A stretch of DNA of 64,000 nucleotides from Isoetes taiwanensis (Eukaryota > Streptophyta > Lycopodiopsida > Isoetales > Isoetaceae). Position numbers and translations under genes: made by a program. The notes beneath the pieces are model-generated. The model made no database searches. It was not told where the DNA came from and saw only the letters and a list, made by a program, of their open reading frames with translations. The number at the start of each line of letters is the position of its first letter. Position 1 is the first letter of the stretch. Shown here one piece after another: positions 44,001-53,775 of this stretch. The stretch is from assembly GCA_021234155.1 (NCBI GenBank), contig JAJEKV010000052.1, positions 6,743,358 through 6,807,357 of the forward strand. The letters run 5' to 3'.

Positions 44001-44893
44001 AGAAGATAGGTTTCTTACCCCTTTAGAGGGCAGCCCTTCATCAATACACCGTCTACTTTCAGAAGGTGGTCACTATGGATGATGCTCATCTCCCTAGCCC
44101 GGCTTATACCGTGGCAATGGAGCCACAACACCTCACACCACGAACTCCCAGAGTCCCCCACGACTGATGGGATTACTCTGGATGGGATTAGTCTCCCAAA
44201 GACTAACCAGGAAGCCTTCCTCTTGATTCTTTCCTAAATAATCGAATAGCCTTTGCAACACAAAGGCCAATGGATTATCTCCCAGAGATAATTCTTTTGA
44301 TGCAAGCTCACTCTTGCAATCAGTATTGCATACTGCAATCAAATGCAATTCACGCTTTTGTATTCCAAATACAAGTGAATCTTTTGCAATTACTTGCAAG
44401 CAATTAGCCCGGATTGCTTCTGTTATCAAGCCACCCCCAAGGTGCTCCAGAGACCAAAACTGTGCTAAAAAAGGTCGGATTGGGCTGGAGAATACCAAAG
44501 CCTCATTGGCTGATCTGTAACAGAGATAAAATAGCAATTTTGAAGCCTTTCCAATTTCGTGGATCCTTCCAAATCGCCTCAGACAGCTTAAATAGGTCTG
44601 ATTTCCTCTGCTACATGCTTTTCGATGCAATTCTGTCCACTCCCAGGTGGTCTCCATGCCCTGGCAGGTGGATCGGCACCTAAGGGCGTCCAACCAGCCG
44701 TGTATCAGGGAAATTAGAAAAGCTCCAAGCTTTTCTTAGCTAATGTTTATTCAATAAACATTAAAAGTTGTGCCCCTAGGGCGAACTTTGCTAGCCCCAG
44801 AATGTCCCCATAGCCCGATTACGAGTTTATGGTCCATCGCATAGCCACTATGCCTGGCATGCTATCGACGGTACCTCCATGCTTATGGATATC
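44000..44893 (-). mobile_element. Continuation of the 3' LTR of the older - strand chromovirus
   Basis: Before insertion of the 44.9-57.4-kb element this DNA joined 57384 directly. On the - strand the LTR would start at 57434 (TGTTACATGTGC, right after a purine tract), run to 57389, and continue from 44893 downwards. Within it are a ctatttaagctg TATA-like word (about 44590) and an ATG-less 186-codon frame that is not a gene. The far LTR end was not located, so 44000 is a nominal limit. Confidence 0.5.
44889..44893 (+). repeat. 5' target-site duplication ATATC
   Basis: ATATC here and at 57384-57388 flank the + strand chromovirus exactly outside its TGTGACG...CGTCACA ends. Confidence 0.95.
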
Positions 44894-46514
44894 TGTGACG
44901 TTCCAAGTATTTATACGGTATAAGTATAAATATGTTGACACGTCACCAAGGATACATACGCCACATGGGGTATGGGAACCTAGGTGGTTCACTTAAAAAG
45001 GATTAAATTAGCTATGCTAATTTAATTATTGACAATAATAACCTATAATTAAGGAACTAATATTTAAAAACCATAATTAAGCTAATTATGGTTTGGGAAG
45101 GCGCCACGTGGCCACCCTCGATTGGCTAGCATGATAATGCTAATTGGGGTCAATAGGGTGGATCACCACCCCCATACCAGCCACAACTCACCTTGAGCGT
45201 TGGAGCCACCCTTGTGACCGAAATGAAGCCACCTTGAGCAATTGGACGCCACCCTTCTCACACAAGTGGAACACCAAGATCAAGAAGATGGAGATCCCCA
45301 ATGACAATGGGTCGTCGAAAAACATGTGGGTGGCTAGTGTAGTTGTGAATTCTAGGATAAGCTCTGCTGGGCACCTGTTTGGGTTGTTGGTCTATTCTCT
45401 CTGTGGTTTACTCGTAGGAACTAACCCTTGATTGTAAAGGTAGGTTCTCTATATATTTCGATTCCGGTTCTCGCTTGTAATGGATGGATTGGTGGTTGTT
45501 AGCCTAGTGTTACCTCGAAATGGGGATTAAGGGGGTAGAGACCTCGGGAGGCTATTTATTGTAGTATGCTCCTAGATAGAGCCCCCGTAGATATCCCGTT
45601 AAATGCGGCTCGTGCACAAGAGCCCACCGGGTCATAGATGCTATGGACCGGCTTAGCACCAGATAAGGAACACAAGTGGTGAAGTGGTTGGCGGGTCCCG
45701 CACTAACATAAAAGGCTCCAGGACTCCTATAGTGAGCTAGGCGATAGCCGGGCCACGTAGAGGGCCGGGTATGGGTCCGACACTCGGGTGGGAAGGTGTG
45801 ATCCGTGATGGAGCACCTTGCACTTTGAGTAGATTTAGGGCGCAGTAAGCCTGCACGGATGCGGGGTCGCCGATGCGGCACGTATTCTCTAGCTCGCCCA
45901 TGGAACCACCGCGGATTCCGAAGGGGACGCTTCCCCGACCCGCCTCATCGGACGGGACTTCATGAACCCCGGAGTAGGCTTAGCAGGGTGATGCCTCAAG
46001 CCTACGTCTCCGGAAGGCTATAGCGACACCATAGCGTGAATTGACCCATCTGCAAAGTGTGCACAGGAGGGGCGGATGGAGTGGACAACCCTAGCCAATG
46101 TTCTATGCCAGCCAACGCCATGTCAAGATTCGGGTCCGGCCGATCTCTTGAGGCCTAGCCATCAGTCGATCCTCACTAGAGTCTGAGCCGGGGTAGAACC
46201 ATGGGGTTGGGGTGTTTTCTTAGGTTTAGATGCATATTCTTTGCCGTTGGTATTTGGATGGATATGCCACCCTTCGTGGTGGTTATTTATATGTGATTTA
46301 TGCTGTGTGCTAACCCTTGTATTCACGCCTGCGACGTAGGAGCCCACCGGGGCGTGGGCGAATGACCCCTTAGGTGTCCTTCTTTCGGGCATCCCATTAT
46401 AGATGGCCCGGAATAGACGGAGGGAGCCTCGCCATGGCGAAGTTGGTCGCCATGGGAGGAGAAAGTCCCCTGTATGTATACCGGCCGGGGTCGATATGTT
46501 CGGGGAGTCGCCGG
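44894..46514 (+). repeat. 5' LTR of the + chromovirus
   Basis: It starts TGTGACGTTCCAAGTATTTA and is collinear with 55751-57383. The end is worn: where the 3' LTR ends gggagcgtcaca, this copy reads gggagtcgccgg before the primer site. Many differences between the LTRs are CCG versus CTG or CG versus TG, as expected from deamination of methylated cytosine, plus small indels. Open frames inside are not genes. Confidence 0.9.
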
Positions 46515-46527
46515 TGGTATCAGAGCC
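46515..46527 (+). promoter_or_regulatory. Primer-binding site (initiator Met tRNA)
   Basis: tggtatcagagcc directly follows the 5' LTR. It is complementary to the 3' end of plant initiator tRNA-Met, the standard primer of Ty3/gypsy elements. Confidence 0.9.
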
Positions 46528-47080
46528 GTGATTTCGGTTACTCGAAATCATAGCACTGACCAAACCCTAACTCGCTAGTTCGGTAGTTAGGAGAGAGAAT
46601 TAAGCAAGAGTGATTGTTTAAGTCTTTCATGTTTGAATTGGTGCTAGGTTAAGGTAATAGACTGTAATTTCTAAGGAAGTCTAGGCTGCCTGGAGGACCC
46701 AAGTTTCGAGGAGCCATAACTTTTTGTAGGTAGCTCGGATGAAGGCGAAAACGGCTCCAATGGATCGGGCACCTCTCAAATACCCTAGGGGGCACGTCTC
46801 CCGAGGCAAAACGGATAACGGGCCGCCGAAAAACAAAAAGGGGCGCCGAGGTATCCGAGGGCGTTTCTTTTCGAAAATAAAACGCGTATAAACACGTCGG
46901 CGTCTCTGATACTTGGCCGCACAGATTTTTTATACGCGCCTGTTTGAAAATTTTTAAAAAAAAAAATATATTTTTTAAATTTTAATAAAAAGTCAAAAGT
47001 TAAAATTTGAATTTTGAAGTGTCTTTTCGGGCGTGTGTTTCTTTTGAGCGCCTTTTTCCGCCATATAGCCCGGGACCTAA
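46528..47080 (+). other. Leader of the chromovirus, no ORF
   Basis: This is the untranslated leader between the primer site and the first extra ORF. It includes an A/T-only stretch at 46945-47000 (ttttaaaaaaaaaaatatat words). The 202-codon frame on the opposite strand has no protein character. Confidence 0.5.
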
Positions 47081-47105
47081 GCTTCGCGATCCGCCATAGC
47101 CGACC

Positions 47106-48546
47106 TTGACGCCTTCCTTGCACCTGCCCTACACCCCGGTGCCCTCGATTACCCCTTCGCGCCGTCCCGCCTTGCTTGAGCGCCTCCTTTTTCCTTGTCC
47201 CCTGTTTGTTCCCTACCAAGTACGACATGCCGCGCTTCAAGCCGACCAGATCCAAGAAACCAATGTATATCGGTTGTTTCTTCGCCTTAGTCGAAGCATC
47301 CGGGCCGAGGAAGACCCTATAATAGATACCATTCTTAACCTTCTTGTCAAACACTTTGTCGAGGGCCGACGAGTCCCCTACCCTATCTTCCACTTCAACG
47401 AGCGCTTCCTCCTCAAGTTGAATGAAGCCGGTCAGGATTACACTCTCGTGGAGCAGCGGACCATGCTTGGGCTGTGGTTAAGTTTTATCCTCGCCAGACC
47501 GGATGACGACCGGGCAGAGCTTAGTCGGAATGAAGCCCGTGAGGATCATGCATCTTTGCGAGAGTGGAAGACTTACACCGAGATAGCCGGTGCTCCACCG
47601 CATATATAAGAATGGAACGTTTTTATTATTTGGGGAAAGGTCGTATACTTACGTACCGGGAATACTTTAATCTCCCTACCTTCTCTTGGAATGAAGATCT
47701 TAACAGCTTTATCTTTGAGAATGTCCCGCCAAGGTTTAGTCAAGGCCACCCGAACTGCGGGGAGGACATATGAACCGGCCACCGATATCATACCGAGATT
47801 GCCCCTGCATTTGGGCGTTTGGAGAGAGAGGCCAGGGCTGAAGAACGAGAGCGGCTCCTAAAGGAAGGCGAAGACTCCCATGGCCAGCAAAGTGAGCACG
47901 AGCAGGAGGAGCAGCCAGGCCATCAGCAGGAGGAGCAGCGGCAGAATTTTGATGATAGACAGCAGGACCTAGGTGCGGCTCAGAACGTTGTGTCCCAGAC
48001 AAACCCTGTTGACATGGACCCATCGGCAAACCCACAGCAATCGACCGGGCCGGGTAACCGGAGACTGAAAAGGACCAAATCTAGACCGGTTCGGGGTGGG
48101 GTGCACTACAAGACCCGGACCGAATAGATGCCGCTGACGCCAAAAGAAGACATCGCTCGTAGAAGGGAGTTGATCGTAGAGCGCACAAAGCATCCTTCGA
48201 CAGGAGGTAAATCCATTCCGTCGCTCAAGGCGACCCTTAAGCCACGGAAGCCCCACAGGTTCCGACCTGGCACGGTAGCTCTTCGGGAGATACGCAAGTA
48301 TCAGAAGACTACCGAGCCATTGATCCGCCGGCTTCCTTTCCAAATGGACTGTATGAGATCGCTCAAAAATTCAAGACCGACTTGCGGTTTCAAGCCTTTG
48401 CGGTCCTTGCATTACAAGAGGCTGCCGAGGCGTACCTGATTGAGCTTTTGAGTGACGCCAACTTGTGCGCCATACATGCGAAGAGGGTCACTATTATGCC
48501 CAAGGACCTTCACCGGCATTTAAGGATCCGAGGGGAATTTAGGTGA
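47106..48546 (+). pseudogene. Extra ORF1: unknown N-terminal part, acidic linker, histone H3-like C-terminus
   Basis: One degenerate coding region in successive frames. 47106-47609 includes NLLVKHFVEGRRVPYPIFHF and FLLKLNEAGQDYTLVEQRTM. After a frame change near 47600 comes RMERFYYLGKGRILTYREYF with FENVPPRF. A TGA at 47771 is followed in the same frame by an acidic, Gln/Glu-rich coiled stretch (REARAEERERLLKEGED, EQEEQPGHQQEEQ) and a basic RRLKRTKSRPVRGG. Then TAG at 48125 leads in the same frame into the H3-like domain (48128-48546). The stops look like single C-to-T changes (CGA to TGA, CAG to TAG). The first part is not a family I recognise. The whole would be a protein of roughly 480 residues. 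The start is unclear because no good ATG lies at the beginning. Confidence 0.7.
48128..48546 (+). pseudogene. Histone H3-like domain within the retrotransposon
   Basis: From 48182 the + strand reads a shortened H3 tail ([10 protein letters not shown]), then [20 protein letters not shown] and IRRLPFQ (the alpha-N helix and loop of H3). After a frame change at about 48344 it reads [49 protein letters not shown] and RIRGEF before TGA at 48544. All H3 secondary-structure elements are in order, with strong identity to canonical plant H3 rather than CENH3 in alpha-N/loop 1. The tail keeps RTK and STGGK but the K9 region is reduced, the K27 (ARKS) segment is missing, and the K36 position reads Arg. 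No introns. It is fused in frame (apart from a TAG) to the acidic ORF1 linker and lies between the LTRs, so it is an element-borne retro-copy of a host H3 gene. Confidence 0.9.
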
Positions 48547-48557
48547 TGACACAACCG

Positions 48558-48596
48558 TTTTTTTTTTTTTTTTTTCTCAAAAAAAAAAAAAAAAAA
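48558..48596. repeat. T18/A18 perfect inverted repeat
   Basis: Eighteen T (48558-48575), CTC, then eighteen A (48579-48596), 11 bases after the H3-like stop codon. It would form a perfect AU hairpin in RNA. It may be a fossil poly(A) junction from the H3 capture event, or a homopolymer assembly artefact. Confidence 0.85.
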
Positions 48597-48808
48597 TTTG
48601 TAACTTATCCATGTACTAGTCCCATTTTTGGGGTTGTGAATATAAAAACATTTTTTTTTTTGGAAATATAATATTAAGTAAATAAAAATTTTAATAATAA
48701 TTTTGGGAAACGTGCCAAAAAGTATAAAACCCCTTTTTGGCCATTAGGGTTTCATTCTTCCTTCTAGTTCCAGCGCCTTCTTCCCCTTCCTGTGCGCCTT
48801 CACTCCTC

Positions 48809-50200
48809 ATGGCTCGCCCAACCCTTCAGCAGTGGTATGTAGACGGAGAGCATTGGGACCCTGCGGTTCCCTTTGATCTTCTTCACCCCTACCCCGCTCC
48901 CGCCAGGTAGATCTTATCTCCAACATGCAGCCCACCCACATTATTACGCCTTCCTTCGGGGTTCTATGGAGAGGAGATTGTGCCTGCATGCGTTGGTAAT
49001 GATGACGATGAGCAGCTTTACCTCGACTTCCACACCTTACACCAGATGTTAGGGGGTGATGATCATGCCCGTAACGTCATCAAGGGCATCAGACGGCGAG
49101 GGACTGACCTCCCTATTGCCACAATAGATCGGGAAACTTGTTTTGAGGCCCGATTTGCACTGGCCATCATTATGGACCAGTACATAGAGGATGAGGAGAT
49201 CCCTGCCGAGCGTTCTTCTACACCTCTACCTCCTGACCCAGAAGATGACGAAGTCGTTGATGAGCAGGATTTTGTGAGATGGAAGGAGCTTGCCACAGAA
49301 GCTCCTGCCAGCAGGCAGCAGGCCCTAAAACTTGAAGGGTTAAACCTTCTCCCTACAGTACTCCTGAATGATCAAGAGTACCTGATCCTTGACGATATTA
49401 TGTGGGCGTACCATGTTCTTACTGGGGTCCGCCGCAGGAAAGTAGAGGTTCTCTATGATCTTGCGGAATATTGCCAAGATGACTTCATCGACTTCACTAC
49501 TCCAGTGGTGCAACCTACACAGGTAGAGAGCCTATTGGCATATCGGCCCGAGGAACAAGAGCCCGTTGAGACTCTTCTGTCGCTTCGCCAGTACTTGCTA
49601 GCTGAAACCCCCCAGCCTCCGGAAGAGCAATTTGCGGCCCCGACACGGTCTCTCCTTCGAGATCCGCCTCTGCAAATCACTATGGGCGAGGGGGATCAAG
49701 ACGAGGAAGACCTTTGGGACACCAAGGTCAGCCTTAAGGATGAGAGAGAAGAAGAAGACGAAGGGAAGCTCCCCATCGACTTGGAGAAGGAAGCTGAGAC
49801 CTCCACCGACCCTCAAGTTAGGGCAATGGGCAACCATATGGCCCGATTCTTTCTCTCAGCTTTCCGCCAAGGAGAGGTGCTGTTCTTCTCCGAGAATTTA
49901 GGCCCATTTTCTGAAGCTTCTTGGTGGGCGCTCCGAGCCATATCTACTTCAGCGGGCCATAAGAAGATTGATTATCGTGTCACCACTATTACTCTGGTCC
50001 GTAGAGATTTGGCTATAGCAGCGTTGGGAGACGTGGCGGGCTGTACTAGCATGCGCCTCCTTGTCGCGGCACCTTTGGCTACCTGTCTACCACCTGAGGC
50101 AGCAGCTCAAGCCGCCCTCTCTGCTAGTCCCAGCGCCACTTTGATGCGTTATCGTCCACCTCCTCAGCCAATGGATGAAGATGAGGGATTCAGCTCCTAA
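48809..50200 (+). pseudogene. Extra ORF2: unknown acidic protein of the chromovirus
   Basis: An ATG at 48809 (MARPTLQQWYVDGEHWDPAV) opens a frame that is closed by one TAG at 48908 and then stays open in the same frame to TAA at 50198-50200, about 463 codons. After the TAG come FYGEEIVPACVGNDDDEQLY, LHQMLGGDDHARNVIKGIRR, an acidic middle (EDDEVVDEQDF) and DEEDLWDTKVSLKDEREEED. The C-terminal folded part has MARFFLSAFRQGEVLFFSEN and LAIAALGDVAGCTSMRLLVA. The gene is preceded by a ttagggtttcattcttcc leader. I recognise no family and no zinc knuckle or protease motif. It is the best preserved of the extra ORFs and is placed between the H3-like ORF and gag-pol. A CAG-to-TAG change at 48908 would explain the stop. 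Confidence 0.75.
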
Positions 50201-50398
50201 ATTATTGTGTTATGAATTTTGCCTTTGAAATCCTTGTTGTTTAAAATATGGTTATTACTCGTGATGTGATTTCTCCTTATTGTATCAAGTCCAATACATA
50301 ATGCCAATACAACTTTTTTTTGAATAAGCCTCTTCCATGACAAGTTATTAAGCCTCCTGGAAATGTTAGTATTATATACTCATTCCGCCCTTTTGCAG

Positions 50399-50859
50399 AA
50401 GAAACGCTCGCGGAGTACGAAGATAGGATAACATCCCAGATAAGGAGAGATGAACAGGGACCTCCACAACAGGACTATGGGGAACGATACAACGAGTATC
50501 CTGAACGGGCAGTTGACGATGAGATAGCGGAGCTTAGGGTGCCGGAACAACCTTATGATCCTGACAAGGGGATGGAAATAGTTACTCTTCTTCGAGAACG
50601 TGCTTACGATGATCTGAAATGGACTCTTTCCCGTACTTGGGATTATTGGAATATGACCCCACATGAGGCTTTTGAGGATGCTAATGATCATCTCTGGCAA
50701 ATCTTCTACGCACTGCGAAGGCTCTTCAACCTTCTTATTATTAGCCCCACTTGGGATTATCAACCCGTTATTATCCAGGCTTGGGCACGTTACAAGCTCG
50801 TCAGAGCTGTGCGTGAGAGTGTGCGCTATGCCGTCATGTATCCCTACGCAAACCCTTAA
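50399..50859 (+). CDS. Extra ORF3 (possible spliced exon) of the chromovirus
   Basis: An acceptor-like cgcccttttgcag ends at 50398. From there the frame reads AEETLAEYEDRITSQIRRDE, an acidic linker, then LKWTLSRTWDYWNMTPHEAF, HLWQIFYALRRLFNLLIISP and YKLVRAVRESVRYAVMYPYA to TAA 50857-50859. That is 153 codons with no ATG near the start, so it is probably an exon joined to ORF2 or to the leader by splicing. It is mostly helical, Trp/Tyr-rich, of unknown family. Confidence 0.5.
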
Positions 50860-51093
50860 GCCGCATTTTCCAGTTTTGTGTGTTCCTATGCTTCACTATG
50901 ACTAGGAAAATGGCCTGTATCAGGCCCATGTATGTATTATATAACTATAAGTCATAATTACTGTCAGTATCAAGCTCTTGGATGTAACCGTTACTTCACT
51001 TGTAATTAAAATTTTTCCGTGGGTTTTTGCGTGTTCACTTTGTTCTCGACACGACTTAAAAATGACCTTGTATGACACTTATTGTCGCTGTAA
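50860..51093 (+). other. Spacer before gag with possible splice acceptor
   Basis: No frame. AT-rich DNA ends in ttatgtttaatatag at 51124, which reads as a splice acceptor just inside the gag ORF. Gag could therefore begin from the ATG at 51094 or be spliced at 51125. Confidence 0.4.
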
Positions 51094-53775
51094 ATGTTCT
51101 TATATCATCTTATGTTTAATATAGACGGGGCACGCAACGCCGCTTGGCAGCCACCCTCAAATGCAAGTCGATTAACACCAGAACAAGAATTGATGCTGAT
51201 GAAAAGACAGTTAGGCGAATTACAGGCCTACGTCTTGCATGCTAACCCACCACAGCATGTACAACAGGATGCACCGGAGTTACCTCCGTTGCCGCCTAGT
51301 CCACCTGCACAGCAGCCGTCCCCACCACGAACCAGTCCTGTACCCGTGCGAAAGAGGTCCCACTCTAAACGCCGACGGAGCTCCTCCAGGGACAATGCCA
51401 CCTCTTCAAAATCTGCCACTTCAGTGTCAACTGAATCATCTGCATCATCTGGCGACCATACGAAACGCCGAGATAAGGAGTACCGCAAGACGGTTGATAC
51501 GGCCATAACTAGCATATGGAAGAATCGCAAGTTGGCCCAGTTTGATGGGAAGTCTAGAGGCGGATTAAATGCCGAATCCTGGTTAGATGAAATGAAGGAG
51601 TTCGGAAGGTCTTATGGCATGGCAGAAAGGGATACCGGAAAGGTTGCCACCACCAACCTTACCGGAGCTGCCCGTATATGGTGGAAGGGCTATGCCCGAG
51701 CCAAACACTTGGACAGGAGCAGATGCAAATTCAGAAAGTTTGCCAAGGCCTTCAAGTCGCATTATGTGCCCCGTGCACACAAATGCCAACAGATCCAAAC
51801 TTTTTACAGGTTGGAGCAGAAAAGTATGTCCGTACAGGCATACACGGATGAGTATATGCGCCTAAGGCTGTATGTACCCGGTATGAATGAGAAAAGAGCA
51901 GTGGAGGGTTATATTGAGGGATTGGCACCCTCGATCAAACGGATGGTTAAAGCCATAGATCCGAAATCAGTTGCAGAGGCCGAGGCTAAAGCGTTGAGCC
52001 TCGAGGAGGACATACCCAGGGCTCAGTATTCGCGCCCTGCTACTTACTCGCAGCCACGGCCATCCACACCGTACAAACCCCGCTCTCCAAGCCCGGGGCC
52101 CTCTCAGCAGAGCACTTACGCTCGCCAGGAGAAGAAAGTCGCTTTTAGCACGCCAGAAAAGCAGAACAATGCTGGCAAGGACGTTCGGAACCTCTTACAG
52201 TCCATTCCTAAAGAGGCCAGAGAACAGCTCCGCCGCGACAAGGCATGCTACAGGTGTATGAGGCCTGGGCACTTCATGCAAAATTGCCCATATGTTACCC
52301 AGACTGCCCAGTTGGCTATGGCCGACCTCGACTGGGATGAGCTTGAGGCAACACTACCGGCAGAGGAGGACGCTCCCGACTACATTCATGGTGCGTCTCA
52401 TATCCTTGCAGCTATAGAAACTGGCAATGCTGAAAGTCAGCCTGCTGTCATTTCTACCATAGGCCAGGTAGACAGTAAGCCTTTCATCATTCTTATGGAC
52501 ACGGGAAGTACCCATAATTTTGCTTCCCCTAGAATGGCCCAGGTCCTACAATTGGAAACCCTAAGGTCACGACCGAGGCCTGTCACTTTAGCCAGTGGTA
52601 AGGTTAGGCATACTCATGGTCGTCGCATCAATCTAAAGATGCAGTTGCCAGGCGCACCAGTTGCTATGGGCGCCGAGCTAATGGATATTGGCAAATATGA
52701 CCTCATTGTTGGGATGGAATTCTTGGCATCTGCAAAAGCCAACATAGACTGCGAGAAGAGAGAAGTTACCTTCAACGCGGCAAATGGAGCCCGCGTAACT
52801 ATAAAAGGTGAACCATTCAACCCTATCATGCAGTCTATGTCCATCCGACAGTTAGATAGAGCTATAAGCAAGCAAAAGCTCCTCTGCCTTATCAGACTTG
52901 CTTCCATTGAGTCAGACCCTAAACAGAAGCAAGTAATTGACACCTTACCGGAGGGGATCGCCTACCTTATCCGACAATTTTGTGATCTCTTCCCAGACGA
53001 AATCCAGAAGCTTCCTCCTTTTAGAGGGGTAGAATGTGAGATAGCTTTAGAGCCAGGTACTAAGCCTACCAGCAAGGCCCCGTACCGTATGAGTCTCCCA
53101 GAGTTGGCAGAGCTTAAAAAGCAACTTCAAGAGCTACTAAACCTAGGTTTTATTCGACCTAGCGTCTCGCCCTTTGGCGCCCCTATTCTTTTTGTAAAGA
53201 AAAAGGACGGCTCCTTGAGAATGTGTATTGATTATCGGCAACTCAACAAGCATACCATCAAGAATCGCTATGCTTTGCCAAGGGCAGATGATCTAATGGA
53301 CCAGTTGCAAGGGGCCAAGTATTTTTCGAAGATTGATCTTCGCTCCGGATATCATCAGATAAGGATTAAAGAGGAGGACATTCATAAATCTGCTTTTTGC
53401 ACTAGATATGGGCATTATGAGTTTACCGTTATGCCTTTCGGATTAACTAATGCCCCCACAACGTTTATGCGGTTAATGAACGATGTTTTCCGACAATACT
53501 TGGATGATTTTGTTGTCATTTTCTTTGACGACATTCTCATCTACAGTAAGACTCTAGAAGAGCATGAGAAACATCTTAAATTGGCCCTACAAAAGTTAAG
53601 ATGTCATCAGCTTTTTGCCAAGTTCTCTAAGTGCAAGTTTGCCACTCCAAAGGTTGACTATTTGGGCCATATCATTTCAAGCAATGGGAATTGCTCTGAG
53701 ATCCAAAGAAAAATAGAGGTAAGGGAATGGCCTATTCGAAAAATGTCTCCGAGGTCCGAAGTTTCTTGGGATTAG
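51094..53775 (+). CDS. gag-pol: Gag-protease-reverse transcriptase polyprotein, first part
   Basis: The frame of 893 codons covers a disordered Pro/Ser-rich start, the Ty3 capsid domain (about residues 150-310, with [15 protein letters not shown] and [20 protein letters not shown]), and a CCHC zinc knuckle ([14 protein letters not shown], about residue 384). An aspartic protease follows (MDTGSTHNF, about residue 467) and then reverse transcriptase from [20 protein letters not shown] through [20 protein letters not shown] to [13 protein letters not shown]. The catalytic box is FFDD, within the F/Y-x-D-D class. The polyprotein drives capsid assembly, processing and cDNA synthesis. The frame ends at 53775 because of a frame change near 53735-53750; reading continues in the next ORF. 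Confidence 0.93.
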   Translation: MFLYHLMFNIDGARNAAWQPPSNASRLTPEQELMLMKRQLGELQAYVLHANPPQHVQQDAPELPPLPPSPPAQQPSPPRTSPVPVRKRSHSKRRRSSSRDNATSSKSATSVSTESSASSGDHTKRRDKEYRKTVDTAITSIWKNRKLAQFDGKSRGGLNAESWLDEMKEFGRSYGMAERDTGKVATTNLTGAARIWWKGYARAKHLDRSRCKFRKFAKAFKSHYVPRAHKCQQIQTFYRLEQKSMSVQAYTDEYMRLRLYVPGMNEKRAVEGYIEGLAPSIKRMVKAIDPKSVAEAEAKALSLEEDIPRAQYSRPATYSQPRPSTPYKPRSPSPGPSQQSTYARQEKKVAFSTPEKQNNAGKDVRNLLQSIPKEAREQLRRDKACYRCMRPGHFMQNCPYVTQTAQLAMADLDWDELEATLPAEEDAPDYIHGASHILAAIETGNAESQPAVISTIGQVDSKPFIILMDTGSTHNFASPRMAQVLQLETLRSRPRPVTLASGKVRHTHGRRINLKMQLPGAPVAMGAELMDIGKYDLIVGMEFLASAKANIDCEKREVTFNAANGARVTIKGEPFNPIMQSMSIRQLDRAISKQKLLCLIRLASIESDPKQKQVIDTLPEGIAYLIRQFCDLFPDEIQKLPPFRGVECEIALEPGTKPTSKAPYRMSLPELAELKKQLQELLNLGFIRPSVSPFGAPILFVKKKDGSLRMCIDYRQLNKHTIKNRYALPRADDLMDQLQGAKYFSKIDLRSGYHQIRIKEEDIHKSAFCTRYGHYEFTVMPFGLTNAPTTFMRLMNDVFRQYLDDFVVIFFDDILIYSKTLEEHEKHLKLALQKLRCHQLFAKFSKCKFATPKVDYLGHIISSNGNCSEIQRKIEVREWPIRKMSPRSEVSWD

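Noticed and set aside
44133..44693. 186-codon frame on the - strand
   Set aside because: Lies in the reconstructed 3' LTR of the - chromovirus and has no domain.
45144..45881. Open frames in the 5' LTR (and the matching ones in the 3' LTR and solo LTR)
   Set aside because: Not conserved in frame between the LTR copies; frames break at the indels.
46785..47393. 202-codon frame on the - strand
   Set aside because: Antisense to the leader and ORF1 of the chromovirus, with poly-Lys/Phe stretches from A/T runs; no motif.
48128..48546. CENH3 rather than canonical H3
   Set aside because: The [15 protein letters not shown] and [12 protein letters not shown] wording follows canonical H3; CENH3 has a longer loop 1 and a different alpha-N.
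48908..48931. A 24-nt intron removing the TAG of ORF2 (gtagatc...atgcag)
   Set aside because: Far below the minimum size of plant introns, and the frame is continuous across the TAG without it.
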